A stretch of DNA of 64,000 nt from Endothia cerciana (GCA_026119935.1 JALRMH010000004.1:248001-312000), one strand, 5' to 3'; positions 45,501-58,241 are shown, counted from the stretch's first letter. The notes: generated from the letters alone by a model not told the origin. Translations and numbers: made by a program.

Positions 45501-48500
45501 AGACATGGTCGATACGAGGCTGAGAAGCGACATCCATGAACCCATCCTGAGTTGAGGCAGAGACTCTGCACTGCTGGAGCTTGGGTAAGTCACCTAGGAG
45601 GCCCGGATGGCCTGCTCGGCTAAAGAACTGGTGACGAGTATCATAGCGGGTTCTACGGGACGACAACGTGGGAGCCTCATCGCACACGCAGCGTTAATCT
45701 CCGTGTATCCTACTGAACTCCCAGGTGGTTTGCTGTAGCTGCTTGTCAACGACTTACACGCAATCTTCCTTAGGTCGACCGTTGCGAGAAGGGGAGACCA
45801 AGGGAGTGCGCTATGCTTAAGACATGGCGCCAGACTAGCCGCACGGCATAACCAAGGGGCTGGGAATGGTACAAGATGGCTTGAGCGAGAGCGTAGAATC
45901 TCCATGATCACTGGCGGGGAACGGGCGGGAACAGCCCTTCCCCCGCAGGACTCCTTCACACCGAGCGGGCTGAGACGGCCTCTTCTTGCAGGTTGCAACG
46001 CCTTCCGTCTAGCGTACCATCCCACTGGAACCGGCTACCAAGAACTACCCCGACGGACGACTGGTGGACCGACTCCCTTTGTTCCGCCACTCGTCGCCCC
46101 GGCATTTAGGGTTTCTCTACTGACGAGAGCCGAGCGGGATATACTTTCATGTTTCGCCTCGACTGCACATATCCACGTGCGTCTGCAGCTTATTGTCAGC
46201 ATTTTCTTAGACCCAAGAACCCAAGGTTCGGGAGGCGAGAGCAATGGCTCAGCGCTCACGCCAATCTGACAGTTTAGCGGGAGATGGCGTCGTGCCCTGG
46301 CCAGAGCTATGTCACCCTGCGAGTGGGAGGGGGACAAGAGATGTGAAGGGGATCAGACAATGAATCATAGCCCTGCCTGCAGAAGCAGTCAGTGTGGGAT
46401 CCTCTCGCATCTACGGAGTGTCACTCCCAGCAGTCTTTCCGGTGAGTGCCCCTTGTCGCAGCTTGGTGAGTTCAGTAATTGCAAGTGCATATGAGTGTGT
46501 GAGACAGGGCGGTCATGCGGACCTGCACAGGCTGCACAGAAGCAGTGGGCTCATGACAGGAGGATGGGTAAGGCTGTGCCTACGACACCAGGGACACGAG
46601 GATGTCCCCACTGCCAGGTTTCTTCTGCAGATCTTTTCATGGGTCCAAATCACGATCTGGTCACCATTCACTTCTTTCTTACGTTTTGACAGACAGACAT
46701 CACAGGTTCATTTTAAGATTGGCAAGGCCCATGCGGCGGCTGAGGTTTGCGAGGACGCACTGCGGCGTGCTGCAAAAACCTCCCCCCTGTCCGCACGCCG
46801 AGGATGCGGGTGGATCTGGAGGGTAGCAATAGGCAGACATTTTGTTTTTCCAGTGAGCAGGGACCGGGCTGGTAAGCAAGATGGGCGAGTTTCATCCCAC
46901 AGCCCGGGTGACTTTCGGACAAGCCCTCCCTTCTGAAGGGCAAGGGAGCTTGCGAGCAGCCAAAGCCCAAGGTGCAGGGTCATGTTCCTTCTTCGGTGCT
47001 GCGGAAAATACCGTAACAGTCCGCACATATCGGCCAGATCTGATCTACCGCGCATCAATGGGACGTCAACAGGAAAGACTGTTGGCACCAACACCGTCGC
47101 CAGACCCTGTGGGCGCTGACTCCGTCAATGTAGGTCTGCGTCGCATTGCGGATGGAGGTTGCGGAGGCCAAGTTCTCTGGGCGCGCGCAAGTGTGGTCAG
47201 CTTCGTCCTCGTATTTCCGTGGACCGGAGGTGAAATTCAGCCCTTGAGAGTTGGGCTGTGGGCGGCACACCCTCCAGCTATCAGGGCGACTATCGCATGG
47301 CCTGTCCGAAAGACCGAGAGCGGAGTTGACGTCGGCCGAGAAGAGCTTGAAAATCCGCCGGAACACCGCTGTCCCGACAGCTGCCTTCTTCCACCCTGCT
47401 GGATTACGCGTCAAGACCCTTGATCGGGTGTGCTTGTTGGTTTACAGACTGTTCATGAAACCGAAGAGCGGGCGGGTCTCAATTGACAGTCGTCCTTTTC
47501 TCGTGGGTTCGGGCTGCCAATCTTTCAGACGTTGCTTCTCATCCCGACTCCCGTAAAGGAAAGTTTGCGAATACGATATTGGCCGTCCGGAACACCAAGG
47601 ACCGTGTGACTCTGCTGGCGCTTCTTTTGCAGAGGGCCGATTCTTGCCAAAACAGCAGCGCCCACCTGGCAGGGTGAACAGGAAACGCAGCCCGGGTATG
47701 GATTCGGCCTTCGCGCTGCCCGTCAATGGACCCGCAGAAATTCCCTGATGTCGCGAAGGCTCGACGTGGGGCGTATTTCTGCCTGCGGATCTTTTCTCTC
47801 TGTCACCACACCCGGGGGTGGGCGATGCCGAAAACCATCGGGGATGGATGCTCGCCAATCTCGCCAATCTTGCGAACCTGCGAGGGGTACAGGCTCCGCA
47901 GGTGCTTTTCACAGGTGAAAAGTACCGGCTCCCCACGATACACCCATGTCGGTGATTCCCTGCTGCATCCTTCCCCTGCAGCTGATGAGGTTGGTGGATC
48001 TTACTTCCGCTATGTACGGCTGTACCCCTTTCTGTCAAAGGGCAGGTGGTGGACGTGCAAGACGTATCCCAAGGGGGTCTGCGGGCAGACTGGTCCTTGT
48101 GCGTCGGAGTCGCAACTACATGCTTCTATAAACGTGGGGGACGTCAAGGACGGCTGGCGACGTCGAGACACAGCACTCGAGGGGCTGCGGTAGCGACATA
48201 TTCGGATTTGGTGGGATAGCTCGAGGCTCTTCCCGAAAGACAAAGCCCACCAACGGCCCTCTAGCGGCCTAGCGCATCCAGAGCTCTGGGTATGGCGCCG
48301 CCCACTGTCCCTAGCCACTCAGCGGTCGCAGCGGCAGTCCCACGTTCAACAACAGTAACTCTCACCTGGCTGCCACCTCAATTCTCGTCCAGTGATGGAA
48401 GAAGCCGGTGGCCTGCCCTGTCCGCGAGTATCCAAATCTGGACGGGATGTGGGCTGATATCCCGCTGGCACCGGGAGGTCTGGACGACGCCCCTGAAGGC

Positions 48501-49688
48501 ACGGGCCACAGTGACATCTCTGTCCTGACCTTTGTCACGGTGACAAACCCGATGATGGTCACACGGACCACCCAGGCCCGAGCTCAACGACGTGGAGGGG
48601 GGACAGGCTTCAGACCGACGACATGGCAGACCTGTGTGACTTCTCAGCATTGTGGCTGCAGTCTGGTCGGCGACTCGGGGACGTCGTGGCACGTTGCACC
48701 ATGGGCCATATACAAGTATCGTGTTGCAGCGGTATCACCATCGGAGGAGGGATAGGGTAAGTGTTGATATGTCCCCAGTGTTTCTGCTCAGGCTTGTAAA
48801 GGGACCCTCAGAGGCCCATGGGACAGAGTCGCATCGCAGCAGCAGCAACATTACAGCGTCCCCAGTCCGGGAAGTCGAAGAGCCGTTGTGGCACATGCTG
48901 CCGGTGCCCAATGACAGGCACAAACAGAGCAGATAAACCTGGCCCATGGCGGGCTTTTCAGCTCGTGCTAGCGAAGGGCCCGGACTCGGGTCCATGTTAC
49001 TACTCGATACGGCCTAGTGCTCGCCTATACATAGCCTTACCCGTCCGCATGGCCTCGGAATTGTTTAATTTGCTTTCTCACCTTGCGGGCATCGCTTCGC
49101 ACACTCGCTTCACCGTTGGTGACAAGGGCCCTGCCCCATCTTGCCAATCTCACACCGGCTCGTCCGCAAAGGGCAAGGAACTGCGCTGTGGGCTCCGGCA
49201 GCAACCCCCTCCGGGGCGGTGACAACATCGTCTGGATCATACAGGCTGCCAAGAAGCAGGTTGCCCAGATGTCAGAAGCGGTGAAATGCTGATCGGCCCT
49301 GCCCTTGACAGGTGTAGAGGACGAGTCGTGCAGCCTCCCCCTTTGGGACGGATTCGTGACGAGATCCTCTCCCACAAGGCGCTGGGCTGCCGTGATGGTC
49401 ACGGCATATTTGCTCCGTATTCATCAGGTCAATACTTTATCTCTCGGCACCGAACCGAGATCTTGATGACCGACAGCGTCGCTTAGCGCCCCTCATCTGG
49501 GATCGTTGGGCCGCCATCAGGGTACTTCTGAACCTTCAGGCCCACCATCGACCCCTACTTAGTGCTATGTACCGATGTATGCAGCCAGTCTGTCGGGTCA
49601 GCGGCCCACACCACCACCACGCCCCCCCCCCCCTGATAACCTTGTTTCCTCGTGCTCTGCTGGGTTATCTCGACCAGGGAGGTCGGAA

Positions 49689-49712
49689 TTTTTTTTTTTT
49701 TTTTTTTTTTTT
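49689..49712. repeat. Poly(T) 24 tract
   Basis: There are 24 consecutive T on the plus strand. Like the T27 tract at 4704, it could be the tail of a minus-strand retroposed sequence; no target-site duplication was found. Confidence 0.9.
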
Positions 49713-49997
49713 GGCTGAACAGCAATACTCGCCCAGGGTTAGATACGGCACAGCGGTCGCACATCGGATCGTGTTCGAGTGCCGGAGGCCTTCGTGTGAC
49801 CAAGCAAGACCCGGCTGAGGAGGGTCTCAGCTCGCATCTGGCAGACGGATCTGGAATACCGAGGGATCACAGGCCGGCCCCGCACTATTTCCACGTGGTT
49901 TTCCCGCCGCCGTCGACGCCATCAGGACCGGGGGCCTGGCCAGGTCGTCTACTCGCGCGCTGAATCGAGCCTGGACACATCTCCTGTGGAAAAGAAA

Positions 49998-50042
49998 GGG
50001 AGGAAGGGAGGGAGGGAGGGAGGGAGGGAGGGAGGGAGGGAG
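49998..50042. repeat. (GGGA)n tetranucleotide repeat
   Basis: About ten GGGA units, slightly imperfect at the left end, lie in non-coding sequence. The strand is purine-only over the array. Confidence 0.92.
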
Positions 50043-52937
50043 ACTCCACGGCCCCATCAGAGGGACTATTGAACGACCATATTTTGGGGCACGGACGGCT
50101 AATCCGCGTTTCTTTGGCACCCGATTTCTGGTCCTCGCGGTGTGTGTGTGTGTGGCCCGCCTGGCGCCGACAACAAGTGGGCCGCCCGTTTCTGGAGCCT
50201 CCTCCGCCTCGATTCAAAACGGGGGGGGACTCGTCAATGCCAAATGTACTGTACCCGCAGGGTCCCCGTTTTCTTTATTCCGGCGCGCTGGGACCGCCGT
50301 TGGCTCTCTTCCAGTTACGGACTAGCTAGCCCTTGGGTCCTTTCTTCGTTTCCGCTCGCCATGCTCCAGATAGCGCGGAATGGTACCCATTATGGTTGGA
50401 AGCTCCAACTCCGGGCTAGAGGCTACTCCCGCCCTGGCGTGCCCGGGGCTGGCACTGCTGGGTCCCTCTGTCTTCCCTTGCTCTCCCAGCAAAACGCCGT
50501 ACCCTATCCGATGTCGGCTGGGGCCCTCGCCTCGGAGATAACCACGGCTCTCAGCCGTCCGTCTGTCACGTCTGGGGCCCCTTTTCCCAAAGTCCGCCGT
50601 CGTGGACTCGACCGCCCCTGAGGAAAGGGAGGCCACGAGGGCGTACCGTAGCATCTGTGCTGAAGCCCCCTCCGCGCGCTACTCGACGTTTTCCTCGACC
50701 CAGCTGGCCGGGTCTGGCTCGATGGCGGGCGCACGGGGCTTGAACCTTCCGGCCTAGACTCTGCGCAGCAAAGCATATCGTGATAACCTTCCCTTGTTGC
50801 GAGAAAAACCAATCATTATTCCGAGTCAATGTCTCGCCTCGTCGTCATGGGGGGCCGGGCTGCAATGGAACCCGAACACAAGATGTTCAATCTTTCCGCA
50901 CGGCACGGCATCCTCCGCGCGGCCCACCCCGCCAAGTCGTTCGTGAGCTACAGTCCCCATGCAAGATCAGAGACACGGCAGGCCAGACCATTGGGAATAC
51001 GGACTGCTGAAAGACAACAAATCCCCCTCGCGTCACAATGAGTGCCGGTAGGACACCGGCCGTGGGGAGAGGTGGGGCCCTGAGACCAGCATATTACTAT
51101 GGTACCATGGTAATTGTCTGTCTCTTCAAGGGCCCCAGGCCGCTGGGCCCCTCTCCTATTGGACCCTTTACGCAGGATCCCCAGGGCTCCGAGACAACCT
51201 GCGTACCTGCCAACGGGGGCACACAGCAGGGCTCCGGTAAGATCTCTGCCGGCAAGTTACGTCGTCGTAACGGCCCTCCCCATCGGTACCGATCTGCGCT
51301 GCTGCATTGAGCTGTGCTGCTGCACGGATGACGACGCCTGCCCGGATTTAAGCCGGGGCGCTTCCCGATCGCCATTCCCCTACCCAATACTTCCAAATAG
51401 ACAAGCAATTAGAGAGTTTTGGGAAAAGAAGAGCACCTATGATGACAGAGGGATAGAGCAGGCGTAGACGGGCAGTACGATATCCTGAGCTATCATTCAC
51501 AGAGAGCCAACCGATATCCACCTTTATACTTTAACAAGTTAGGTTCTACGCCCTCGCGGATAGCTAGGACAGCTGGAAGGGAAGAAAATTCAGGGGCCAG
51601 GGGGTCTCTTTCCCGCGTCTTCGTATAGCTACCTACGATGGACATCTCGAGAGTGAAGACGCCCAGCATGTCACATGGACACAGCCAACCTGCAGGCAAA
51701 GCCTCGAGGGCTTGGACAGAGACCATCGAGGAACACCTCGGCAAGCAGAAGTCTGAACCTCGGAAGGGTGGTGGTAATCGATCATGGCCAGAAGCCTGTG
51801 GAGAAGGGAAAAAATTACAAGGCGAGTTTCGAACATGACAGGTCTAGAACAAAGGCAAGACGAGGGCCTGTTATTCGTGTTATGCCGGTCATGACAATAG
51901 CACGATGCTACTCAGGCTCTCCGTGCAGGGCCTTGCCCGTCAGATATCATCCGCAGAGACGCACATTTTGCAAGAGGGCTAACCTCACCGCCCAGGCCCT
52001 TCCCGCCGAGAGGCAGCGTGTGATTTCAGCTCCATCAGTTTCTCACCTGCGCCTCGCCCCCTTCGTGACCAAATAGGGAGGTGTAATCGCTCGGTGGCGA
52101 CCTGCCGGCGAGCTGTCCCCCCCCCCCCCACCCCCGCCGGTGCAGGGCAGCTGGGCAGTACGTTCGGCTGTCCGGGCCCCCAGCCCGGCCATCTTTTTCC
52201 TCCCTCAATAGCGGCGATGTACTACTGCGTGGTTGAGCCAGAGGACGGGCGTGTTGTCCAGCGCTGTCTGCCAGCAGCGTGAGTCAGCGTTCATCACCCA
52301 TGGGGAGGGGAGAACCGCTCCGGTAATGGGACAGGGCTGGGGCCCATCATCTGGTGTAAGGGGGGGCTTCCTCTGCCCTCCGGTTTGTCTCGTAAGACGG
52401 GGGGGGGTGAGCACGCTTCATCCAGTGCGGACCTCCCAACATCCGACTTAGTGTCAGGCGGAGAGCCCGAGATGTGAATAGCAAGAGGGCGGTATACTAT
52501 CTTACGTCCTGTAGCAGTACACAAGCAGGAGATGGACCGGGTGCGCTCTCGTGGCGGGTTTTTCTCGATATGCCGCCAGCAGAGAAGCCCAAAGGCCAGA
52601 TACCCCAAAGACAGGACTGATTCATAATCTCCCTGTTGTAATTATGATGGGTCCAGGGACCTCCCGAGGTCGACAAATACGGACATCTCACTTCCATTGC
52701 ATAAATCCACGTCATGTGGCGTTAGAAATAAGCGTCATGTAGGCCCAAAGGCACGCTTCCACTACCGTTCGAACCTTTCCTTTGGTCTTCTACCGAGGAA
52801 CTCCTCGGTGTTTGCTCCCTCATCGACCTGTGACGAGTCCACGGTGCGTACCTCACCCTCGACGGCTTGACGGAAAAGCGCCGTGGTAGGGTCAAGCACG
52901 TTTTACCTGATGCTCGACCGTTTGAGATGACCGCGCT

Positions 52938-52963
52938 CTCAGACTTCTGATCAGAAGTCTGAG
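52938..52963. repeat. Perfect 26-bp palindrome
   Basis: The arm CTCAGACTTCTGA is followed at once by its exact reverse complement, with no spacer. A G-rich stretch (GGGGGGTGGGGGGGAGGGGGG) begins two bases after the right arm. It is non-coding. It could be a cruciform or dimeric protein-binding site, or the hairpin end of a lost element. Confidence 0.95.
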
Positions 52964-54280
52964 CGGGGGGTGGGGGGGAGGGGGGTTCGACAAGCGTGCG
53001 AGGGCAGAACGAGGAGAATGGGACTTTGAACGCCCTAGTCTACCTCATACGGCCCGCTCGTGGACAATGACCACAAGCTGGGCTACAGCAGGTTCTTCTT
53101 TACGGGGTTCTCAGAGCGCGTCCGATATCAGCGGCATCAGAAGGGCTGGGGAACCTATGCTGTCGGGGCCCATCGGCGGTCGTGGGCACCGACACGTTTG
53201 GCGCCCTGCTGCTGTCTCTCTCCTGGGACCGGTGGGATCGTATCCATATGTCCGGCTGGTGTAAGCTTGGATGGCTCTAGTCAACGGCATGGTTGGCATA
53301 TTCGGCCGAATAAGACGGTGCGTATCTTCCAGGTAGGTATCCTCTTCTGTGTGCCTGAGATGGAATGGGATGCCAAAAGTGGTACGGTCAGTCCTGTGAA
53401 TACAGCGCTCTGTAGCCACGAGACGAGGAGCACTCTGCGAATTAAGAAAGCACACAATGGCATAGGAGACCTGGGTTCTTGATCCTTATTAGATGGCACC
53501 CTCCCCTCCTTCAGACGTGGCCCGTCCCAAGCATGTTCCATAGCGGCCTACATATTGTCTTGGCTGCGTCGGCACTTGAACGACGTAACAGATTACGGAT
53601 GCATATCTAGCTCGATGTGCTGTCTAACGTCGCCTGCTCCAGATCATGTACCCACATGGCATCTGTCCGTCTCCGAATTTCATCACGTCTTTTGCACACA
53701 AGAACCTCAGGTCTCATTTGGATCCCCTTCGGCATTCGTGTTGTTCTGACAATCCCGTGACGGTAATATCGCAAGTTCTTCTCTCGACGTCTCGGCCCCT
53801 TGATATTAAACCTCGAGAAGTGTCTTGCTTCATCCAGACAGGAAAGACCACATCCCAGCCCTCCCGACTCGTTCCTTGCCCGGGCTGATTCAACGCCCCT
53901 TGGGCGTGTTGGTCGGGTTGGATACCTTCACATAGGCTTGGATACCCTCCTCCCTTTACCGAATGCCCCCTTCCAAGTCGGAATCTCTCGATTGTCGCGG
54001 TCCCGGCCTGCTCCGTCCTCGCACCATGTTGAGGTTTCTGATGATGGTGTCATCCCTCAACGTCCCGTCGGCGAAGGACTTTGCAAAACATGTTGTTAAA
54101 CCCCGGCATGTCCAAGTGTGAAAAGGAGGAACAAGGTAAGGAAAGGAAAAAAACAACACCAACCGAGAACCTCTCGGGAGCTATGTGTAGAAAAAATACC
54201 AGTCTCAACCCCGTCTTTCCAACTCCCGATGCGGAGGACGGTCAAGATCTCAACCGCGACGAGGCCACTGCCTGAGGTAA

Positions 54281-55798
54281 CTAGAAGTTGCGCTGCGGCT
54301 GCCAAGTAGCATACGAGGCGCCCGCAGCGTAGTACTGGGCCTGCTGCTGCTGCTGCTGGCGGAGCTGCGGCGCCGAGCCCTCCAGCTCGACGGCACCGCC
54401 GGTGGCCCGGCCGCGCAGGTCCACGGGGACCTGGCTGCGGCCGACGCCCGCCTCCATCTCGACGGCGTTGCCGAGGCGGCGGAGGCGGCGGCTGCGCCAC
54501 AGGCCGAACCTGCGGGGCTGGCGGGGGACGCTGTGGTCGTGGACCTCGCACCGGCCCTGGTACGGGCAGGCGCCGTCGTCGTTGCGGGAGGAGTAGGGCG
54601 CCGCCAGTCGCGCCAGGGACGCGATGTGCTTCGAGATGCCGCCGACGCGCTCGGTCGCGGGCCAGCTGTGGTGCGCGCCGGAGTAGGGGTCGTTGTTGTT
54701 GTGGTGCGAGGCGCGCCTCTTCTTGAAGAGGCAGCAGGAGATCAGCGTCAGGAGGAGGAGGAGGCCCGCGCCGGAGCCCGCGCCGATGCCTGCCTTGGCG
54801 CCCGTGGAGAGGTTGGACGTGTCCGTGGGCGCGGGCGACGGGACGCCCAAGGTCGGGGTGGGGATGGCGTACTGAGTGCTCGGTGGGGGCGCCACTATGA
54901 CCGCAGTCGTCCTGGTTACGACGACATCAGGTGAGGTGCTCGTCACGAGACTGCTGATGGGGGCTGGCTCGCTAGATGAAGCACTGCTGGCCACGGTGGA
55001 CAGGCTCGCAGCAATCGAGGATGACGTACTCTCAGTGCTGGAAGGGAGGGAGATGATGGAAGATGAGCTTGTGCTCATGGAGGATGTCTTCTTCTCGCTC
55101 GTGGTAGAGCTGGAAGACTGGCTAGATGAGGAGGAGGAGGAGGAGGAGGAGGAGGAGGAGGAGGAGGAGGAGGAGGAGGAGGAGGAGGAGGAGGAGGAGG
55201 AGTGAGAATTCAAGGTAGACGACGTCGAGGCAGACGACGAGGTGGATCCCGATGTATTGACTGGCCTAGGATTTGGATCGGGGTCAGAGCTGGAGCCGGA
55301 GCCGGAGGTCTGCTTGACCAGGAGGTAGAATGGCTCATCCAGCACGGCAGCGGTGGTTGACGACGACGCACACGAGAACATGGACCTGGTGGGGCTTCCA
55401 GTCCAGAACAGGCTCGCACACTCGAGGCTCAACTTGTTATCACCGCAGCACGTCGCCTTGGTGTCGGAGGGGTCGCACCGCCCACCGGCCTGGCAGGCGG
55501 TGTGGAACCTGTCCTCACCGTCGTCCATGGTGCAGGCCACGATGTGCTCGGTGTTGGTAGCACAGCCGTACGGGCTGCCACAGACCAGGGGGGACGACGA
55601 GACGCCAGAGTAGTAACCACAGGTGTAGGGGTTCTCCCAGTTGCCGGGAGGGCTGTCATCGTCGGCCTTTCTGAGGAGGGTCTCGACGATCTGGCGAGAT
55701 GGTGGAGGGGTGGTCGCGTGGAGTGCCACTGGTGTGACGGAGGAGGCCAGGCGGCCTGGTGGCAGCCGAGAGGCGAAGGTGGCGGACGGCAGAATCAT
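54281..55798 (-). CDS. Ser-rich single-pass membrane protein with Cys-rich ectodomain
   Basis: It is 505 residues from ATG 55798 (MILPSATF); the frame is open upstream to 56056 without another ATG, so a spliced 5' exon cannot be excluded. Residues 60-143 hold ten Cys (YTCGYYSG, CGSPYGCATN, GRCDPSDTKATCCGD). Next is a Ser/Thr-rich stalk (about 165-320) including a run of about 25 Ser. A transmembrane helix lies at about 333-356 (GAGLLLLLTLISCCLF) followed by the stop-transfer KKRR. The cytosolic tail ends in a Gln run and QYYAAGASYATWQPQRNF. This is the layout of fungal cell-wall sensors and of many uncharacterised plasma-membrane proteins: a glycosylated extracellular stalk, one TM helix and a short tail. 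A signal peptide is not obvious in the first 25 residues, which is odd for this topology and is the main reason to suspect a missing first exon. Function is unknown. Confidence 0.8.
   Translation of the reverse strand: MILPSATFASRLPPGRLASSVTPVALHATTPPPSRQIVETLLRKADDDSPPGNWENPYTCGYYSGVSSSPLVCGSPYGCATNTEHIVACTMDDGEDRFHTACQAGGRCDPSDTKATCCGDNKLSLECASLFWTGSPTRSMFSCASSSTTAAVLDEPFYLLVKQTSGSGSSSDPDPNPRPVNTSGSTSSSASTSSTLNSHSSSSSSSSSSSSSSSSSSSSSSSSSSSQSSSSTTSEKKTSSMSTSSSSIISLPSSTESTSSSIAASLSTVASSASSSEPAPISSLVTSTSPDVVVTRTTAVIVAPPPSTQYAIPTPTLGVPSPAPTDTSNLSTGAKAGIGAGSGAGLLLLLTLISCCLFKKRRASHHNNNDPYSGAHHSWPATERVGGISKHIASLARLAAPYSSRNDDGACPYQGRCEVHDHSVPRQPRRFGLWRSRRLRRLGNAVEMEAGVGRSQVPVDLRGRATGGAVELEGSAPQLRQQQQQQAQYYAAGASYATWQPQRNF
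55129..55201 (-). repeat. (TCC)n coding microsatellite, poly-Ser
   Basis: About 24 tandem GAG/GGA units on the plus strand read as TCC serine codons in the stalk of the membrane protein. The run uses almost only one serine codon, so it is a slippage-prone array rather than selected composition. Confidence 0.93.
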
Positions 55799-58241
55799 CT
55801 TGGGCCTGGTGGTCCCAATAGTCAGTACCAAATGGTCGTCGACAGATGAGAAGGAGGGCCCTGACTGACGACGAGAATCGAGGGTGAGGATGATCAGTCG
55901 AGGTCGTCGTTGTGTAAAAGGGAAGGCCAGGCGCGACGATATTGTCCAGGAAAGTGTATTGTCACAGTCACTGCTCGCGCCTTGGTGATTGTCGAAGCCC
56001 TGAGACCAAGGTGGTAACGATCTTGAGAGAATGTAGAGAGGCAGAGGCTGCTTCAAACTTTTGTAGGTACCTTGGCCTTGGGTTGGGGGTTCTATTACCA
56101 GCCGGTAGGCTTTTGAGAACCTGGAGCTGGAAAAATCCCAAAGCGGGAACTTTCCAAAGGGACTGGAAGCATAACCAGCTCTGACAACCTGCCAAAGGGG
56201 TTTGCAGCTGTGTACCTACTGTCCACTAGAGATGGTAGGCCTTCATATCAAGAATCTAGGCTCGGTGACGGGGCTGTGGCCATCATGAATACCAGAGGTC
56301 TCTTCTTCATCTCCAATCTGCAGTGACACTTGCTCAACACTTGTTCCTTTTGCTGTCTACCCAGGGACTGCAAGTAAAACTATTAACCTAAGCAATCAGA
56401 ACTCCAGGTGGTCTCACATAGCACGGCGCACCATTAGATCTAGAGGCCATTCCCTCTCCTATCTTCAACGCAAATCATCATACCAACTCATCCATCCCTC
56501 TAAAGAAGAAAAACCATATACGTAAAATCTATGATGATTCGATACTCACAAAGAGGGGAGTTCAGGTAGGTAGACGACACTCACATCGACCCACACAACG
56601 CTTCTCCCCAGAACAAAGCACCGAGGCTCTTCTTAAACAATAGTGAGCGAGATAGTATCATGATCCAAAGTCCTTGGAAGGTTCACCACCCCGTGGAGAT
56701 GGCCTATTTTCAAATGGTATGTCGGCATGGGGGGATGAGCAAGGTATTATGAGTGGCAGCAGCGAGGTCCGACAGGAGAGGCTATTTTACAACCACCCAT
56801 TCTTTCGATGCCAACTAGTGTCCCAGGAGAGCTCAACCCAATGGGGAGTATCCTCACATGATTTCAAGTCCCAGGGATGACTTTCCCCAGGCCTGTTCTA
56901 TCACTCATCAGGCTGGCACCGACCCCACCCCAGGCCACATCAAAAAGATCTTCAACTTCTACTCCCTCAGTACTAGGTACATATACATCTTCTGTAAAAC
57001 TCATGCCCTCCTCGCCACACCAGATCCGTTCAGAGCACACATCTCACAAGACATGTACCTCCCCTGCCCCCCCCCCCCCTTTAAAGTCCAGCCACACTCA
57101 CAGCCGGACAGCCCTCAACGTAGCAGCAGCCGTGACACCGGCGCTGGCTTACCCACCGTAGAACCACCTCCCCCCCTCCACCCCACGGACATACTAACTA
57201 GCAAGAGAAAGCCGAGAACGTTCCTGTTCCGTAACCAGCCACCCAGGTCGGCAGCCGGCAGCCGCCCCCCGGGTGAGCTAGCTCGCGCCCGGTGCGCTAT
57301 CATATCATTCATGCCGGGGCAGCGTGTTTGCACGCCGAACCAAGCTGGGGACACAAGGGCCCGAAAGGGGGCCTTGTCTTATTGCACGCGCGTGTCTAGC
57401 TCCGGGACGCGCCGAGGGAGGTAACATACAGTGTGTTTTTGGGGGGGGGGGGTGTTGAGTTGTTCACAGAGACAGGACGGGCCGAGGCCGTCGCCGCAGG
57501 AGGGGACAGTTCTGCCAGTCTCGCGCTGTGCGCACTCGAAGAAGAAGAAAGAAAGGGAAGAAAAAGAAGGGAAAAAAGGAGGCAATAGGCACGCACGGGT
57601 TAGCGATAAGAAAGATCGATCACCTCACCCCTCGAAAGCCGAGTTTACTGAAGAAACAAACATTTTCATTCCAAACGAACGCCCCAAGCCCTGCCTGCCA
57701 TTTGGTTGGTATGCTATGGTATGTAACGTACGTACGTGCGTGAGCTGCGCTAGAATGATGGCATGATAAAGGTTTAAGGTAGGCCAGGTAGGTATCAATA
57801 GAGCTTTCTTTCCCTTCTCTTTCCCTTTTCACGTGTGCCCTTGCCCTGCTGCCCCTGCTGTGCTGGTGTCCCGTTCGCCGTGGTCTGCCGATCCCGTTTC
57901 TGTCTATGTACATAAATACAAGTTTGGCAGGGTGGGTAGATGGGTAGGTAGTCAGGTAGGTAGGTAGGTATAAGCCATCCATACGCCTTCATCCTCTAGA
58001 AACTAAAAAGGAGTAGAAGCCGTGGCCAGAATCCAAGCCGCGCTTTCCTGTAAGATGCGGTGCGCGTTCGTGTCGCGTCGGTGTTTTGACACCAACGATC
58101 ATTAAAAAATATCGTGAATTTTGGGGTGGAGAGCAGTGAAACGAAGTCGCGTCGTCGGGTCTCTCATAGTGGCTGGAGGAGGGTCGTCAGGAACGATCAG
58201 GTATGGAGCGGCGGTAGGAGGTGAACGGCGAGCGGTGTGGA
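55799..58241. other. Intergenic region
   Basis: It contains the leader of the membrane-protein gene (from 55799) and the 3' flank of the Arf-GEF gene. It holds C13 (57067-57079), G12 (57440-57451), a purine-rich stretch (57538-57580) and a GTAG array near 57930. No recognisable gene. Confidence 0.55.
57930..57970. repeat. Imperfect (GTAG)n repeat
   Basis: GGTAG/GTAG units with a few interruptions lie in the 3' flank of the Arf-GEF gene; it is a simple microsatellite. Confidence 0.8.

Larger units (their letters stand above)
42536..54280. other. 11.7 kb gene-poor region
   Basis: The Myb promoter/leader lies at the left end. No exon with a known domain is seen. Features visible are a candidate two-exon micro-ORF (44078-44270, see findings), hairpins at 47901-47926 and 48531-48547, T24 at 49689, a GGGA array at 49998, a decayed tRNA-like stretch near 50710-50800, a GTAC-type palindrome at 51093 and a perfect 26-bp palindrome at 52938. 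The many frames of 100-180 codons share no family resemblance, and several lack an ATG start. Confidence 0.55.

Noticed and set aside
47209..47245. Short match to small-subunit rRNA (GAGGTGAAATTC)
   Set aside because: Only about 12 bases match and the flanks do not continue as rRNA; likely coincidence.
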